DNA of 39,644 nt from Eubacteriaceae bacterium (GCA_910575665.1 CAJTFB010000036.1:1-39644); one strand, 5' to 3'; positions 18,270 through 26,948 are shown, numbered from the stretch's first letter. A program made the numbers and translations. Notes: generated by a model not told the origin, from the letters alone.

Positions 18270-20627
18270 ATGACTTTAAAAGAACTAGAAATTGGAAAAA
18301 CGGCTGTGATCTTGGAAGTTGACGGGGCGGGAGCACTGCGCCAGCACTTTCTGGATATGGGAGTCATACCTGGGGCAGAGATCACACTGATCAAATATGC
18401 ACCCATGGGAGATCCCATGGAATTACGGATACACGGTTATGAGCTGACGCTGAGGTTGGCGGATGCTGAGCAGATCACGGTTCAGGTAAAAGAAGATGCT
18501 GAATTGAGGCAGCAGGACGACCAAAAGGGAAAAAAAAGAAAAGACAGAAAGGAACATCCGGGGCTGGGCGAGGGAGGAAAATATCATGTAAAGGCGGAGG
18601 AGCATCCACTGCCGGAGCATACGATCCTCAGCTTTGCGCTGGCGGGAAATCAAAACTGCGGAAAGACCACTCTGTTTAATCAGTTGACGGGAGCCAGCCA
18701 GCATGTGGGAAATTTTCCGGGGGTTACTGTGGACCAGAAGAGCGGAGCCATAAAGGGGCATGCAGATACTCTGGTGACGGATCTGCCGGGGATCTATTCT
18801 CTGTCTCCCTATACCAGTGAAGAGATCGTTTCGAGAGAATTTATTCTTCATGAAAAGCCGAAGGGAATTATAAATATTGTGGATGCCACCAATATCGAGC
18901 GCAATCTGTATCTCACCATGCAGTTAATGGAACTGGATGTGCCGATGGTACTGGCGCTGAATATGATGGATGAGGTGCGGGGCAATGGTGGTTCTGTACA
19001 CATCAACGAAATGGAAGGCATGTTGGGGATTCCGGTGGTTCCCATCTCAGCGGCGAAAAATGAAGGAATCCACGAGCTGGTGAGCCACGCTCTTCATGTG
19101 GCGAAATATCAGGAGAGACCGGGACGTATGGATTTTTGTGATGAAAAGGAAAATGGCGGTGCGGTGCACCGGTGTCTCCACGGGATTATGCATTTGATTC
19201 AGGATCACGCGGTGGATGCCGGAATTCCGATGCGTTTTGCTGCCACCAAACTGGTGGAGGGGGACGAGCGGATATTAAAGGCACTGAAGCTGAGTCAGAA
19301 TGAGAAGGAAACACTGGAACATATTATTTGTCAGATGGAAGAAGAGAGAGGAATGGATGCCTCGGCGGCGATCGCCGATATGAGATTTTCCTTTATCCAG
19401 AAGCTGGTGGGGCAGTGCGTCACCAAACCGAAAGAGAGCAAGGAGAGGGAGAGAAGTCGGCGGATGGATCGGATTCTGACTGGCAAATTTACAGCGATCC
19501 CTGCGTTTATCGGAATCATGGCGCTGGTATTCTGGCTGACTTTTAACGTTATTGGTGCCTGGCTGCAAGGGGCTTTTGAGTTTGGTATCGAAAAGTTGAC
19601 TCAAGTTGTGGATGGGGCATTTTGCAGCTGGCATGTAAATGAGGTGCTTCACTCCCTGGTAATCGATGGCATTTTCAATGGAGTGGGAAGCGTGCTGAGT
19701 TTTTTACCGATCATTGTCACATTGTTTTTCTTCTTGTCACTGCTGGAGGATACTGGTTATATGGCAAGAGTGGCCTTTGTCATGGATAAGCTTCTTCGCA
19801 AAATCGGGCTTTCGGGAAGAAGCATTGTGCCGATGCTGATCGGCTTTGGGTGTACGGTGCCCGGTGTCATGGCGAGTCGAACCTTGCCTTCAGAACGGGA
19901 TCGTAAGATGACGATCTTGATGACGCCCTTTATGAGTTGTACAGCGAAGCTTCCGATCTATGGATTTTTTGCCTCTGCTTTTTTCCCAAAACATGGGGCC
20001 CTTGTCATGATCGGCCTGTACCTTTCCGGGATCACAGTAGGGATCATGATGGCATTTATTTTGAAAAATAGTTTGTTTAAAGGAGAGGCCGTACCCTTTG
20101 TGATGGAGCTCCCCAATTACCGTATGCCTGGCATGAAAAATGTGGCGCAGCTGTTATGGGAAAAGGCAAAAGACTTTTTGCAAAAAGCATTTACGGTGAT
20201 TTTCGTGGCTACTGTGGTGATCTGGTTTTTACAGACCTTTGGCATTCATTTTAACATGGTAGAGGATTCCCAAGACAGTATTTTGGCAATGATCGCCGGG
20301 GTGATCGCGCCTATCTTTGCACCTTTGGGGTTTGGCGACTGGAGGATCTCCACGGCGCTGATCAGTGGTTTTATGGCAAAAGAAAGCGTAGTATCCACAC
20401 TGTCTATATTATTTGGAAACACTGCTTCTTTACTGTCTGTGATCACTCCGCTGTCCGCGCTGTCCCTGTTGGTTTTCTGCCTTTTGTATACGCCCTGTGT
20501 GGCGGCGGTGGCGTCTATTAAGCGGGAATTAGGAGGCAGATGGGCGGCAGCAGTGGCAGTGTTACAGTGTTTGATCGCTTGGATTTGTGCTTTCCTTGTC
20601 TATTTGATCGGGAAGGTTCTGGTATAA
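18270..20627 (+). CDS. feoB: FeoA-FeoB fusion, ferrous iron transporter
   Basis: A 785-residue Fe2+ importer. Residues 1-72 form a FeoA SH3-like domain (LKELEIGKTAVI, HFLDMGVIPGAEI). A charged linker rich in Lys and Glu follows. About 115-390 is the FeoB G-protein and helical domain: G1 GNQNCGKT near 126, switch VGNFPGVTVDQ, G3 DLPG near 171, G4 NMMD near 230. The rest is the membrane domain with two Gate-type segments, including SGRSIVPMLIGFGCTVPG and SCTAKLPIYGFF. FeoA is usually a separate small protein. It is the last gene of the train; no clear terminator follows. Confidence 0.96.
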   Translation: MTLKELEIGKTAVILEVDGAGALRQHFLDMGVIPGAEITLIKYAPMGDPMELRIHGYELTLRLADAEQITVQVKEDAELRQQDDQKGKKRKDRKEHPGLGEGGKYHVKAEEHPLPEHTILSFALAGNQNCGKTTLFNQLTGASQHVGNFPGVTVDQKSGAIKGHADTLVTDLPGIYSLSPYTSEEIVSREFILHEKPKGIINIVDATNIERNLYLTMQLMELDVPMVLALNMMDEVRGNGGSVHINEMEGMLGIPVVPISAAKNEGIHELVSHALHVAKYQERPGRMDFCDEKENGGAVHRCLHGIMHLIQDHAVDAGIPMRFAATKLVEGDERILKALKLSQNEKETLEHIICQMEEERGMDASAAIADMRFSFIQKLVGQCVTKPKESKERERSRRMDRILTGKFTAIPAFIGIMALVFWLTFNVIGAWLQGAFEFGIEKLTQVVDGAFCSWHVNEVLHSLVIDGIFNGVGSVLSFLPIIVTLFFFLSLLEDTGYMARVAFVMDKLLRKIGLSGRSIVPMLIGFGCTVPGVMASRTLPSERDRKMTILMTPFMSCTAKLPIYGFFASAFFPKHGALVMIGLYLSGITVGIMMAFILKNSLFKGEAVPFVMELPNYRMPGMKNVAQLLWEKAKDFLQKAFTVIFVATVVIWFLQTFGIHFNMVEDSQDSILAMIAGVIAPIFAPLGFGDWRISTALISGFMAKESVVSTLSILFGNTASLLSVITPLSALSLLVFCLLYTPCVAAVASIKRELGGRWAAAVAVLQCLIAWICAFLVYLIGKVLV

Positions 20628-20717
20628 TAGTCAGCTTCTTAATAACTTTTTATGCATAAAGTAATCGTAAAAGAAAATACTATAGATATGAGAGTTCACA
20701 AAACTTTCACAAAATTG

Positions 20718-20744
20718 TTAGCACTCGATCTTGACGAGTGCTAA
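20718..20744. promoter_or_regulatory. CIRCE element (HrcA operator)
   Basis: TTAGCACTC, nine bases, GAGTGCTAA: an exact CIRCE inverted repeat about 65 bases before the hsp20 start. HrcA binds such sites and represses heat-shock genes. The -35 box of the hsp20 promoter lies inside it, so bound HrcA would block polymerase. Confidence 0.97.
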
Positions 20745-20759
20745 CAAAAGTGGTATAAC
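20731..20759 (+). promoter_or_regulatory. SigA-type promoter of hsp20 overlapping CIRCE
   Basis: TTGACG (20731-20736) and TATAAC (20754-20759) are 17 bases apart. The -35 box lies in the CIRCE spacer and the right CIRCE arm is in the promoter spacer. Confidence 0.8.
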
Positions 20760-20807
20760 TAAGTTACAGAACAAAAACATCTAATTTTCAGAATGGAGGA
20801 ATGACTT

Positions 20808-21245
20808 ATGTTAGTACCAAGAATTTTTAATGATAGTTTTACAGATCGTTTTTTTGATGACATGTTCCGTTTCCCATTCGACACCGTTCGTAAATCACAA
20901 GTGCCGGGAATGAACGTGGATGTTCAGGAGTTCGAGGACAGATATTTGATGGATATCGAACTTCCGGGTTATGCAAAAGAAGATATACAGGCGGACCTGA
21001 AAGACGGATACCTGACCATATCAGCCAATCATACGGAGAACCAGGATGAAAAGGACGAGGAAGGAAAATATATCCGAAGGGAACGCTATTATGGCCAGTG
21101 CCAGAGAAGCTTTTTCGTCGGAAAAGAACTTACCGAGGAAGATATCAAGGCAAGTTTTAAAGATGGTATTCTGAAACTTACCGTTCCGAAGAAAGAGAAG
21201 AATCCTGCGGTGGAGGAGAGAAAGCAGATTGCTATCGAGGGATGA
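20808..21245 (+). CDS. Hsp20/alpha-crystallin small heat-shock protein
   Basis: A 145-residue ATP-independent holdase that keeps unfolding proteins soluble. It has the alpha-crystallin domain (about 35-130: DVQEFEDRYLMDIELPGYAKEDIQADLKDGYL in outline; FKDGILKLTVPKKE) and a short C-terminal tail. The N-terminus MLVPRIFNDSFTDRFFDDMF is typical of clostridial Hsp18. GGAGGA precedes the ATG. It is monocistronic, controlled by the CIRCE/promoter just upstream and closed by a strong terminator. Confidence 0.96.
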   Translation: MLVPRIFNDSFTDRFFDDMFRFPFDTVRKSQVPGMNVDVQEFEDRYLMDIELPGYAKEDIQADLKDGYLTISANHTENQDEKDEEGKYIRRERYYGQCQRSFFVGKELTEEDIKASFKDGILKLTVPKKEKNPAVEERKQIAIEG

Positions 21246-21280
21246 TAGGCATATCATCAAATAAAAGAAAAACATTTACA

Positions 21281-21327
21281 GAGGGATTCGACAGAACAAA
21301 GACATTCTGTGAATCCCTCCCTTTTTA
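21281..21327. terminator. Bidirectional terminator between hsp20 and mntP
   Basis: A long stem, GAGGGATTC..ACAGA paired with TCTGT.GAATCCCTC, is followed by CCTTTTT on the plus strand and by a T-rich stretch on the minus strand. It sits between the convergent stop codons and can serve both genes. Confidence 0.85.
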
Positions 21328-21339
21328 TTATATATTTCA

Positions 21340-21918
21340 TTATAGTCCAAATAAAATCTTTATTCCCAGAAGAATAAGAACGATCCCTCCTGTCATCTCC
21401 GCCTTCTTTTGAAAACGGCTTCCAAATACGCGGCCAATGCCCACCCCAGCGACAGAGAAAAGGCAAGTGGTCAGTGCGGTGATCACACAGGCAAAGAGGG
21501 TGTTGAGAAAAGGCGTCAGAGAAGAAGAGAGGGAGACGGGGATGCAGGCAAAAGTGACACCAGCGGCCAGGGCATCGATGCTTGTAGCGATGGCTAGCAA
21601 AAACATTTCCTGAATTCCCAGTCCTCCATCCTGTCGGGTGTCGTTTTCCGTCAGGGCTTCCCGAAGCATATTTCCACCGATAAAGAAAAGGAGAACAAAG
21701 GCGATCCAGGGACAAAAGGAAGTGATATAGTTGGTGAACTGAATGCCTAAAAGGTAGCCGATAAGGGGCATAAGTCCCTGAAAGGTGCCAAACCAGATTC
21801 CTACGATCAGTGCGTTTTTGAGTGTTGCCTTTGGCAGAGCTAATCCTTTGCAGATGGACACGGCGAAGGCATCCATGGAAAGACCAGCAGCAAGAAAAAG
21901 TACAGTAAATAGGTTCAT
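21340..21918 (-). CDS. mntP: Manganese efflux pump MntP
   Basis: A 192-residue, six-helix membrane protein that exports Mn2+. Family motifs are AGLSMDAFAVSICKGL in helix 1 and the matching ATSIDALAAGVTFA in helix 4, with the two conserved aspartates. The start at 21918 has AGGAGGAG upstream and sits right at helix 1; an in-frame ATG at 21975 would add 19 polar residues and lacks support. The gene is preceded by a yybP-ykoY riboswitch, which fits its function: excess Mn2+ turns on its own exporter. Confidence 0.96.
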   Translation of the reverse strand: MNLFTVLFLAAGLSMDAFAVSICKGLALPKATLKNALIVGIWFGTFQGLMPLIGYLLGIQFTNYITSFCPWIAFVLLFFIGGNMLREALTENDTRQDGGLGIQEMFLLAIATSIDALAAGVTFACIPVSLSSSLTPFLNTLFACVITALTTCLFSVAGVGIGRVFGSRFQKKAEMTGGIVLILLGIKILFGL

Positions 21919-22082
21919 TTTATCTCCTCCTAACGAAAGCCTCATGCCGCTTTCCGCAGCACTCCCATAGCTCAAATTCGTTCATTTAAGTAAACGTCGA
22001 TTGCTCCGTGCCCTGCACTTTCGCAATCGCCACCTGCATTCGCAATCCGGGCTATCGCCCTACTTGCTCATTTTGGTGGTGC

Positions 22083-22137
22083 GCCAAATGTATGAGAATA
22101 CCCTCATGCAAGCATGGAGTATTCTCATACACTTGGC
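22083..22137 (-). other. Long stem-loop in the mntP leader, downstream of the riboswitch terminator
   Basis: Two 19-bp arms (22083-22101 and 22119-22137) with one mismatch and a 17-base loop; the core TGTATGAGAATAC/GTATTCTCATACA is perfect. On the minus strand no T-tract follows, so it is not an intrinsic terminator. It lies about 14 bases past the T-run of the riboswitch terminator and about 165 bases before mntP. Function unknown; an RNA-stability or processing site are possibilities. Confidence 0.8.
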
Positions 22138-22150
22138 TTACTTTTACAGT

Positions 22151-22192
22151 AAAAAAACTCATATATGGCACGACAAGGCGCCATATATGAGT
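22151..22192 (-). terminator. Riboswitch-controlled terminator before mntP
   Basis: On the minus strand ACTCATATATGGC pairs perfectly with GCCATATATGAGT (loop of 10) and is followed by seven T residues. No gene lies upstream on that strand except the riboswitch leader, so it is a conditional attenuator. Its first arm contains CTCATA, which is also the 3' half of aptamer helix P1, so the two structures exclude each other. Confidence 0.9.
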
Positions 22193-22287
22193 CTCGTTCA
22201 TTAAGATATGCCAGACTGGCGATAAAGGATGCCAGACAGTATGTTGACATATCACACAACAGAAATTATGCAAACTACTCCCTCATA
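22186..22287 (-). promoter_or_regulatory. yybP-ykoY Mn2+ riboswitch aptamer
   Basis: Minus-strand features in order: TATGAG (5' half of P1), GGGAGTAG, GTCAACATA, a TGTCTGGC..GCCAG stem region, and ACGAGACTCATA closing P1. These are the conserved segments of the yybP-ykoY class, which binds Mn2+. P1 (TATGAG with CTCATA) would sequester the first arm of the following terminator. Metal binding is therefore predicted to switch mntP on. The minus-strand promoter starts the RNA only a few bases upstream. Confidence 0.88.
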
Positions 22288-22298
22288 AGGTTGTATTA

Positions 22299-22327
22299 AT
22301 GATACTAAAATTAGTAGTAAAAGTCAA
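22299..22327 (-). promoter_or_regulatory. SigA-type promoter of the mntP riboswitch leader
   Basis: Read on the minus strand: TTGACT, 17 bases, TATCAT. The expected start point is about 22292, just before the aptamer. Confidence 0.75.
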
Positions 22328-22348
22328 TAATTTTTCAAATTTTTTTCC

Positions 22349-22377
22349 GTGACAATGTTCTGGCTGTGTATTATAAT
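22349..22377 (+). promoter_or_regulatory. SigA-type promoter of the NlpC/P60 gene
   Basis: GTGACA (22349-22354), 17 bases, TATAAT (22372-22377), about 33 bases before the start codon. It diverges from the mntP promoter about 22 bases away. Confidence 0.8.
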
Positions 22378-22409
22378 GGTATAAAAAACGAAAGAGGAAG
22401 GGATGTACA

Positions 22410-23705
22410 ATGAGGCACAAGTTTAAAATGCTGTCTATCGTGGTGGGAATTATATTTTTGGTTTTGGCGGCACACAGTAAGACAGAGGCGGCAGTTAAAG
22501 ATTTGCAAGTATTTACACAGACATGGAATACTGTGGATGTTATGGTTGGGGATACTGGTTATCTCAGACCCCAGACAGAAAACCTTAAAGATCCTTTGGG
22601 ACAGCCGGTTCAGATCGCCAGCTGGGTATATTCCAGTCATGATCCGTCGGTGGTGGCTGTGGATGGAGATGGATGTTATCAGGCGATTCAGATGGGATCT
22701 AGTGAGGTGAGCATCCAGGGATATTCTTCATCGGGAATGTTACTGTTTTACGCGACGTGTACCATTCAGGTATCGGTGGACATGTCAGGGGTGACTTTGG
22801 CAAAAAACAACCTGACTGGGTATCTGTGCGGTGAGAGCCAATTTTTAGAGAATATTCCGATATTGTCTTCTACCGTTTTGAATGAGGAGAATTCAGAATT
22901 TACATACAGTTCGACGAATCCCGATATGTCGGTGGGATGCAGCCTGAAGGACAATGTACTAATCATAGAGAGTGGTTCAGAGGGAAAGACGGTTTTGCGC
23001 GTGACGATCAATGGAAAAGTCTTTGAGATTCCCATCACCATCACAAGACTGGAGATCTCTAAACGCAGTTATGTGGGTTCAAAGGGGAAGACCTTTCGTT
23101 TAAGCATCAAAGGAACCAGAGAAAAAGTGGTGTGGAGCAGTAGTAACCCCAATGTAGTGAAAGCAGCCAGGAGCGGCAACGTCCGAATGCGCCGAACTGG
23201 AAATGCCGTTATCACAGCAGAGGTTGCGGGACATAAACTGGGCTGTGCCGTATCTGTCATTTCACCCAAGCTCCTTAAGGTGGTGAAGCGGGCAAAATAT
23301 ATTGGGGCGAACTGGAAATACAGCCAGCCTAAGAGAATGCAGAATGGATATTATGACTGCAGTGCCCTTGTCTGGAAATCCTACAGCCGGATGGGAAAAA
23401 AATTTGGTATGACAAACTATGCTCCGGTGGCAGCGGATCTTGCCAAATGGTGCAAAAAACACGGTAAGGTTTTGACAAAGTCCTATACCAAACAGCACAT
23501 ACAGAAAATGAAATTCCGGCCGGGGGATCTGATGTTTGAGACTGGTCAGGACAACGGAAGATATAAGGGGATCTATCATGTGGAAATGTTTGTCGGATAT
23601 GCGGTGGCTTATTATGATCAAAACGGAAAACCGGTGCTCAATGAGCTTTGGGCGGCGAGGCCGGAGGGCTGTTATGGCGGAGGACATCTTATGGAGCGTC
23701 CCTAG
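22410..23705 (+). CDS. Secreted Big2 / NlpC-P60 domain protein
   Basis: A 431-residue exported protein. Residues 1-27 are a signal peptide (KMLSIVVGIIFLVLAAHSKTEA). Ig-like Big2 modules follow, the clearest near 238-285 (VVWSSSNPNVVKAARSGNVR). The C-terminus, about 290-431, is an NlpC/P60-type cysteine peptidase fold: Cys317 in YDCSALVWKSY, then RPGDLMFE, and His390 in IYHVEMFVGY. Such enzymes cut peptidoglycan stem peptides or amide bonds in the wall. The Ig modules resemble those of the large protein at 2769. The start follows AGGAAGGG. Its stop is only about 25 bases from the convergent OPT gene, with no terminator visible between. Confidence 0.88.
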   Translation: MRHKFKMLSIVVGIIFLVLAAHSKTEAAVKDLQVFTQTWNTVDVMVGDTGYLRPQTENLKDPLGQPVQIASWVYSSHDPSVVAVDGDGCYQAIQMGSSEVSIQGYSSSGMLLFYATCTIQVSVDMSGVTLAKNNLTGYLCGESQFLENIPILSSTVLNEENSEFTYSSTNPDMSVGCSLKDNVLIIESGSEGKTVLRVTINGKVFEIPITITRLEISKRSYVGSKGKTFRLSIKGTREKVVWSSSNPNVVKAARSGNVRMRRTGNAVITAEVAGHKLGCAVSVISPKLLKVVKRAKYIGANWKYSQPKRMQNGYYDCSALVWKSYSRMGKKFGMTNYAPVAADLAKWCKKHGKVLTKSYTKQHIQKMKFRPGDLMFETGQDNGRYKGIYHVEMFVGYAVAYYDQNGKPVLNELWAARPEGCYGGGHLMERP

Positions 23706-23730
23706 TACAACGAACATTAGGCAACTATAA

Positions 23731-25608
23731 TTATTTTGTACTGGAGCGGTGGAGACAGAAAAGGATCACCAGTATAAGCAGGGAACCACCGATAATTCCA
23801 GTATTTGCTATTTGTGAGAGGTCGATCTTGTGTTCCACAGAGAGAACAGCGAGGATGGCGAGGAATATTCCCACCAGTCCCTCTCCGGCGATCATACCAG
23901 AGCTGAACAAGATTCCATTGTTCAGCTTTCTTTTTTTATCTTCTTCGGGAAGCTTTCTCTTTTCAAGGAATAGACGGATGATTCCTCCCAACGTGATACA
24001 AGTGCTGAGTTCCAATGGCAGATAGAGGCCGATGGCTACGGGGAGTATCGGGATTCGCAATATTTCTACTGCGATGGCGATAAAGATGCCGATAAAGATC
24101 AATCCCCAGGGAAGATTTCCATTCATAACGCCTTCCACCAGCATCTTCATCAGTGTGGCCTGCGGGGCGGATAATTCGGTGGAGCCAAATCCCCAGGCAG
24201 AATTCAGGAGGTATAAAACGCCTCCGATGGCGATGGCTGCTGCAATAGTTCCGATCAGTTCACCGATCTGCTGCTTTTTAGGAGTGGCACCCAGCAGATA
24301 ACCAGTCTTTAGATCCTGGGAAGTATCCCCTGCCATACAGGAGACGATACAGATGATCGAACCAATGGCGATGGCTGCCTGCATTCCATGGGAACCGGCT
24401 TCTCCTGCGGCTTTCAGGATCAGGGTAGAAAAGAGAAGTGTGGCGATAGCCATACCGGAAACGGGATTGTTGCTACTTCCCACAAGTCCTACCATACGTG
24501 AGGATACGGTGGCAAAGAAGAAGCCGAATAGAATGACCAGGACGGCGCCGAGTAGATTAACAGGAACAACAGGTAATAGCCATATAAAAAGAATCATTGC
24601 CAAAATCGCTGAAAAGATGAATTTCATATTAAGTTCCAGAGAGGTCCGCTCGGCACTTGTATTTTTGGAGGAGGAAAGCCCTTTTATGGAATCCCGGAAG
24701 GTGGACAGGATCAGCGGAAGGGACTTAACCAGGCTGATAATGCCGCCTGCGGCCACGGCGCCAGCCCCAATGTAACGGATGTAGAGACTCCAGATATTGC
24801 TGGCGCCTCCTTTGGTATAAAGATGCAGGATCGTTTCATTGCCAGGGTAAAGAACGGAATTGGATCCGAAGAGGACGATGGCGGGGATCAGCACAAACCA
24901 TCCCAGAATGCCGCCTGCCAGCATATAGGATGAAATCCTCGGGCCGCATATAAAGCCAACTCCGATGAGAGCAGGGTATACCTGGGTGGATAATTCCGTT
25001 TTCAGCAGAGAGATATTGACGGAGATCTTTCCAGGAATAATCTTTAACCCGTCCACAAGGAATTTGCACAGGGCGGCAAAGCCCATGCCGCCAAATACAG
25101 TCCTGGCGCCTTCGCCGCCTTTTTCACCGGCAAGCAGCACCTCGGCGCAGGCGGTGCCTTCTGGATAGGGCAGGGTCTTATGTTCCTGAACGATAAGGGC
25201 GCGGCGAAGGGGCACCATAAACATGACGCCTAAAATACCTCCGCAGATGGAGATGATGAAGATCTCAAAAATGCCCGGAGCTTTCATGATTCCCTCTGCC
25301 GCCCACAGAAAAAGAGCTGGAAGGGTGAAAATGGCACCGGCGGCCAGAGATTCTCCTGCGGAACCGATCGTCTGTACCATGTTGCTTTCCAGGATCGAAT
25401 CCCGGCGAAGGACAATGCGGATGATACCCATGGAGATTACGGCAGCAGGAATGGAGGCTGAGACAGTCATTCCGACCCGTAGACCAAGGTAGGCATTTGC
25501 GGCTCCAAAAATAGTGGCGAGAAGAACTCCCATAATAATAGAAGAGACTGTGAGTTCAGAAGGGGATTTTTCAGGTGGGATATATGGTTTGAATTCCGTA
25601 TCCTTCAT
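23731..25608 (-). CDS. OPT family oligopeptide/metal-chelate transporter
   Basis: A 625-residue membrane protein of the OPT superfamily with about 14-16 hydrophobic segments. Family features include the N-terminal YIPPEKSPSELTVSSIIMGV, GAANAYLGLRVGMTVSASIPAAV, and PYPEGTACAEVLLAGEKGG. Bacterial members import peptides or are assigned only by homology; the substrate here is not readable. Spacing from AAAGGATC to the ATG at 25608 supports the start. The gene diverges from spo0A across 346 bases. Confidence 0.93.
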   Translation of the reverse strand: MKDTEFKPYIPPEKSPSELTVSSIIMGVLLATIFGAANAYLGLRVGMTVSASIPAAVISMGIIRIVLRRDSILESNMVQTIGSAGESLAAGAIFTLPALFLWAAEGIMKAPGIFEIFIISICGGILGVMFMVPLRRALIVQEHKTLPYPEGTACAEVLLAGEKGGEGARTVFGGMGFAALCKFLVDGLKIIPGKISVNISLLKTELSTQVYPALIGVGFICGPRISSYMLAGGILGWFVLIPAIVLFGSNSVLYPGNETILHLYTKGGASNIWSLYIRYIGAGAVAAGGIISLVKSLPLILSTFRDSIKGLSSSKNTSAERTSLELNMKFIFSAILAMILFIWLLPVVPVNLLGAVLVILFGFFFATVSSRMVGLVGSSNNPVSGMAIATLLFSTLILKAAGEAGSHGMQAAIAIGSIICIVSCMAGDTSQDLKTGYLLGATPKKQQIGELIGTIAAAIAIGGVLYLLNSAWGFGSTELSAPQATLMKMLVEGVMNGNLPWGLIFIGIFIAIAVEILRIPILPVAIGLYLPLELSTCITLGGIIRLFLEKRKLPEEDKKRKLNNGILFSSGMIAGEGLVGIFLAILAVLSVEHKIDLSQIANTGIIGGSLLILVILFCLHRSSTK

Positions 25609-25859
25609 AATAGCAAGATCCTTTCTGGCTTATTTTTTTATATAAGTATTATAGTACTAGGAACTAAAGTGCACAAAACATGGAGATATTATTCAGAGCC
25701 CCGATTTATATTATAGAAGAAAGCAACATTTTACAAAGGGTTTGGGTGATAAATTGTAAAATCACAAAGAAAATTATAAAATATGGTAAAAATTTGACGA
25801 TTTTGCAAGAAATATGTGAACAATAAATGAAGAAAATGTAATTATGACATAAAATTCTC

Positions 25860-25888
25860 TTGCAAAAACGAGAAAAAGCATATATAAT
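25860..25888 (+). promoter_or_regulatory. Vegetative-type promoter upstream of spo0A
   Basis: TTGCAA (25860-25865), 17 bases, TATAAT (25883-25888), about 67 bases before the spo0A start. The rest of the 25609-25954 gap is AT-rich. I see no perfect 0A box (TGTCGAA), terminator or RNA gene in it; a TATAAT on the minus strand near 25648-25653 may serve the OPT gene. Confidence 0.65.
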
Positions 25889-25954
25889 GCAAAACAAAGC
25901 ATTTGAAAAAACTCTGTATATTCAGTAATTTAGGAGATTGGAGGTATTGTTATT

Positions 25955-26752
25955 ATGAATAAAGTAAAAGTCTTGATCGTAGATGACAGTATGAGAACAG
26001 CTGCCATGATCCGGGAAAGTCTGCAAGACGATAGTGAGGTAGAAATTGTAGGGCATGCCGAGGATGGAGTAGAGGCGATCGAGATGATTCGAGAGACTTC
26101 ACCGGATATTGTTTTTTTAGATCTGATCATGCCAAAAATGGATGGTTTACTTGTGTTGGAGAAGATACACCGGGGGCTGCCCGGAATTGATAAAAGACCG
26201 GATTTTATTGTGGTGACAGCAGTGACGCAGGAAAATGTGATGCAGTCTGCATTTCAGTACGGAGCCTCATATTATCTGCTGAAGCCTTTTGAAAAAGAGA
26301 CAATTGTGGCAAAAGTACAGCAGCTGAAACCAGGAAACAGAGCCATGTTAGTAAATTATGGGGAGCATTTTCAACATGAGAACAGGCCTGGGTATAACCT
26401 GGAAATGGATGTGACAAACATTATACATGAGATTGGAGTACCCGCACATATAAAAGGATATCAATATTTGAGAGATGCCATTATGATGTCAGTGGATGAC
26501 AGCGGAATGCTCAATTCCATTACAAAGATCCTTTATCCGTCTATTGCAAAGCAGCATCAGACGACTCCCAGCAGGGTGGAGAGGGCAATAAGGCACGCGA
26601 TCGAGGTGGCTTGGTCCAGAGGAAAGGTAGATACAATTGATGAATTATTCGGATATACTGTGAACAATGGAAAAGGCAAACCTACCAATTCGGAATTTGT
26701 AGCGTTGATTGCAGATAAGATACGACTAGAGCAGAAAATGCGTGCGAATTAA
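25955..26752 (+). CDS. spo0A: Sporulation master regulator Spo0A
   Basis: A 265-residue response regulator that starts sporulation once phosphorylated. The receiver domain (1-125) has the acidic pair in IVDDS, phospho-acceptor Asp56 in [11 protein letters not shown], and the conserved Lys in [10 protein letters not shown]. The C-terminal Spo0A effector domain (about 150-262) includes the recognition-helix region [20 protein letters not shown] and [21 protein letters not shown]. Length is standard. GGAGG lies upstream of the ATG. A terminator follows and the gene is alone on its transcript. Confidence 0.98.
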   Translation: MNKVKVLIVDDSMRTAAMIRESLQDDSEVEIVGHAEDGVEAIEMIRETSPDIVFLDLIMPKMDGLLVLEKIHRGLPGIDKRPDFIVVTAVTQENVMQSAFQYGASYYLLKPFEKETIVAKVQQLKPGNRAMLVNYGEHFQHENRPGYNLEMDVTNIIHEIGVPAHIKGYQYLRDAIMMSVDDSGMLNSITKILYPSIAKQHQTTPSRVERAIRHAIEVAWSRGKVDTIDELFGYTVNNGKGKPTNSEFVALIADKIRLEQKMRAN

Positions 26753-26843
26753 AAAAAATTCCAGACAGGGGTCTGATGTGGCGGCTCCTGATGCTGGTAA
26801 GCTGTTTATACAAAACTATTTCAAAGGCTGAGCTGAAACGAGC

Positions 26844-26886
26844 GCCATCATGAATTCCAGGATACCTGTTCATGATGGTGTTTTTT
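26844..26886 (+). terminator. Intrinsic terminator after spo0A
   Basis: GCCATCATGAA pairs with TTCATGATGG across a short loop and is followed by TGTTTTTT. It ends the spo0A transcript before the rel promoter. Confidence 0.88.
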
Positions 26887-26948
26887 GCATTTTGCGGAGC
26901 GTCACGCAGGCGTTTTTTATGTGGAGCTGCCAGTTTGCAAGACACTGG

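Noticed and set aside
25609-25954. 0A box autoregulatory site upstream of spo0A
   Set aside because: Only imperfect matches such as TTTGACG were found; not enough to call a site.
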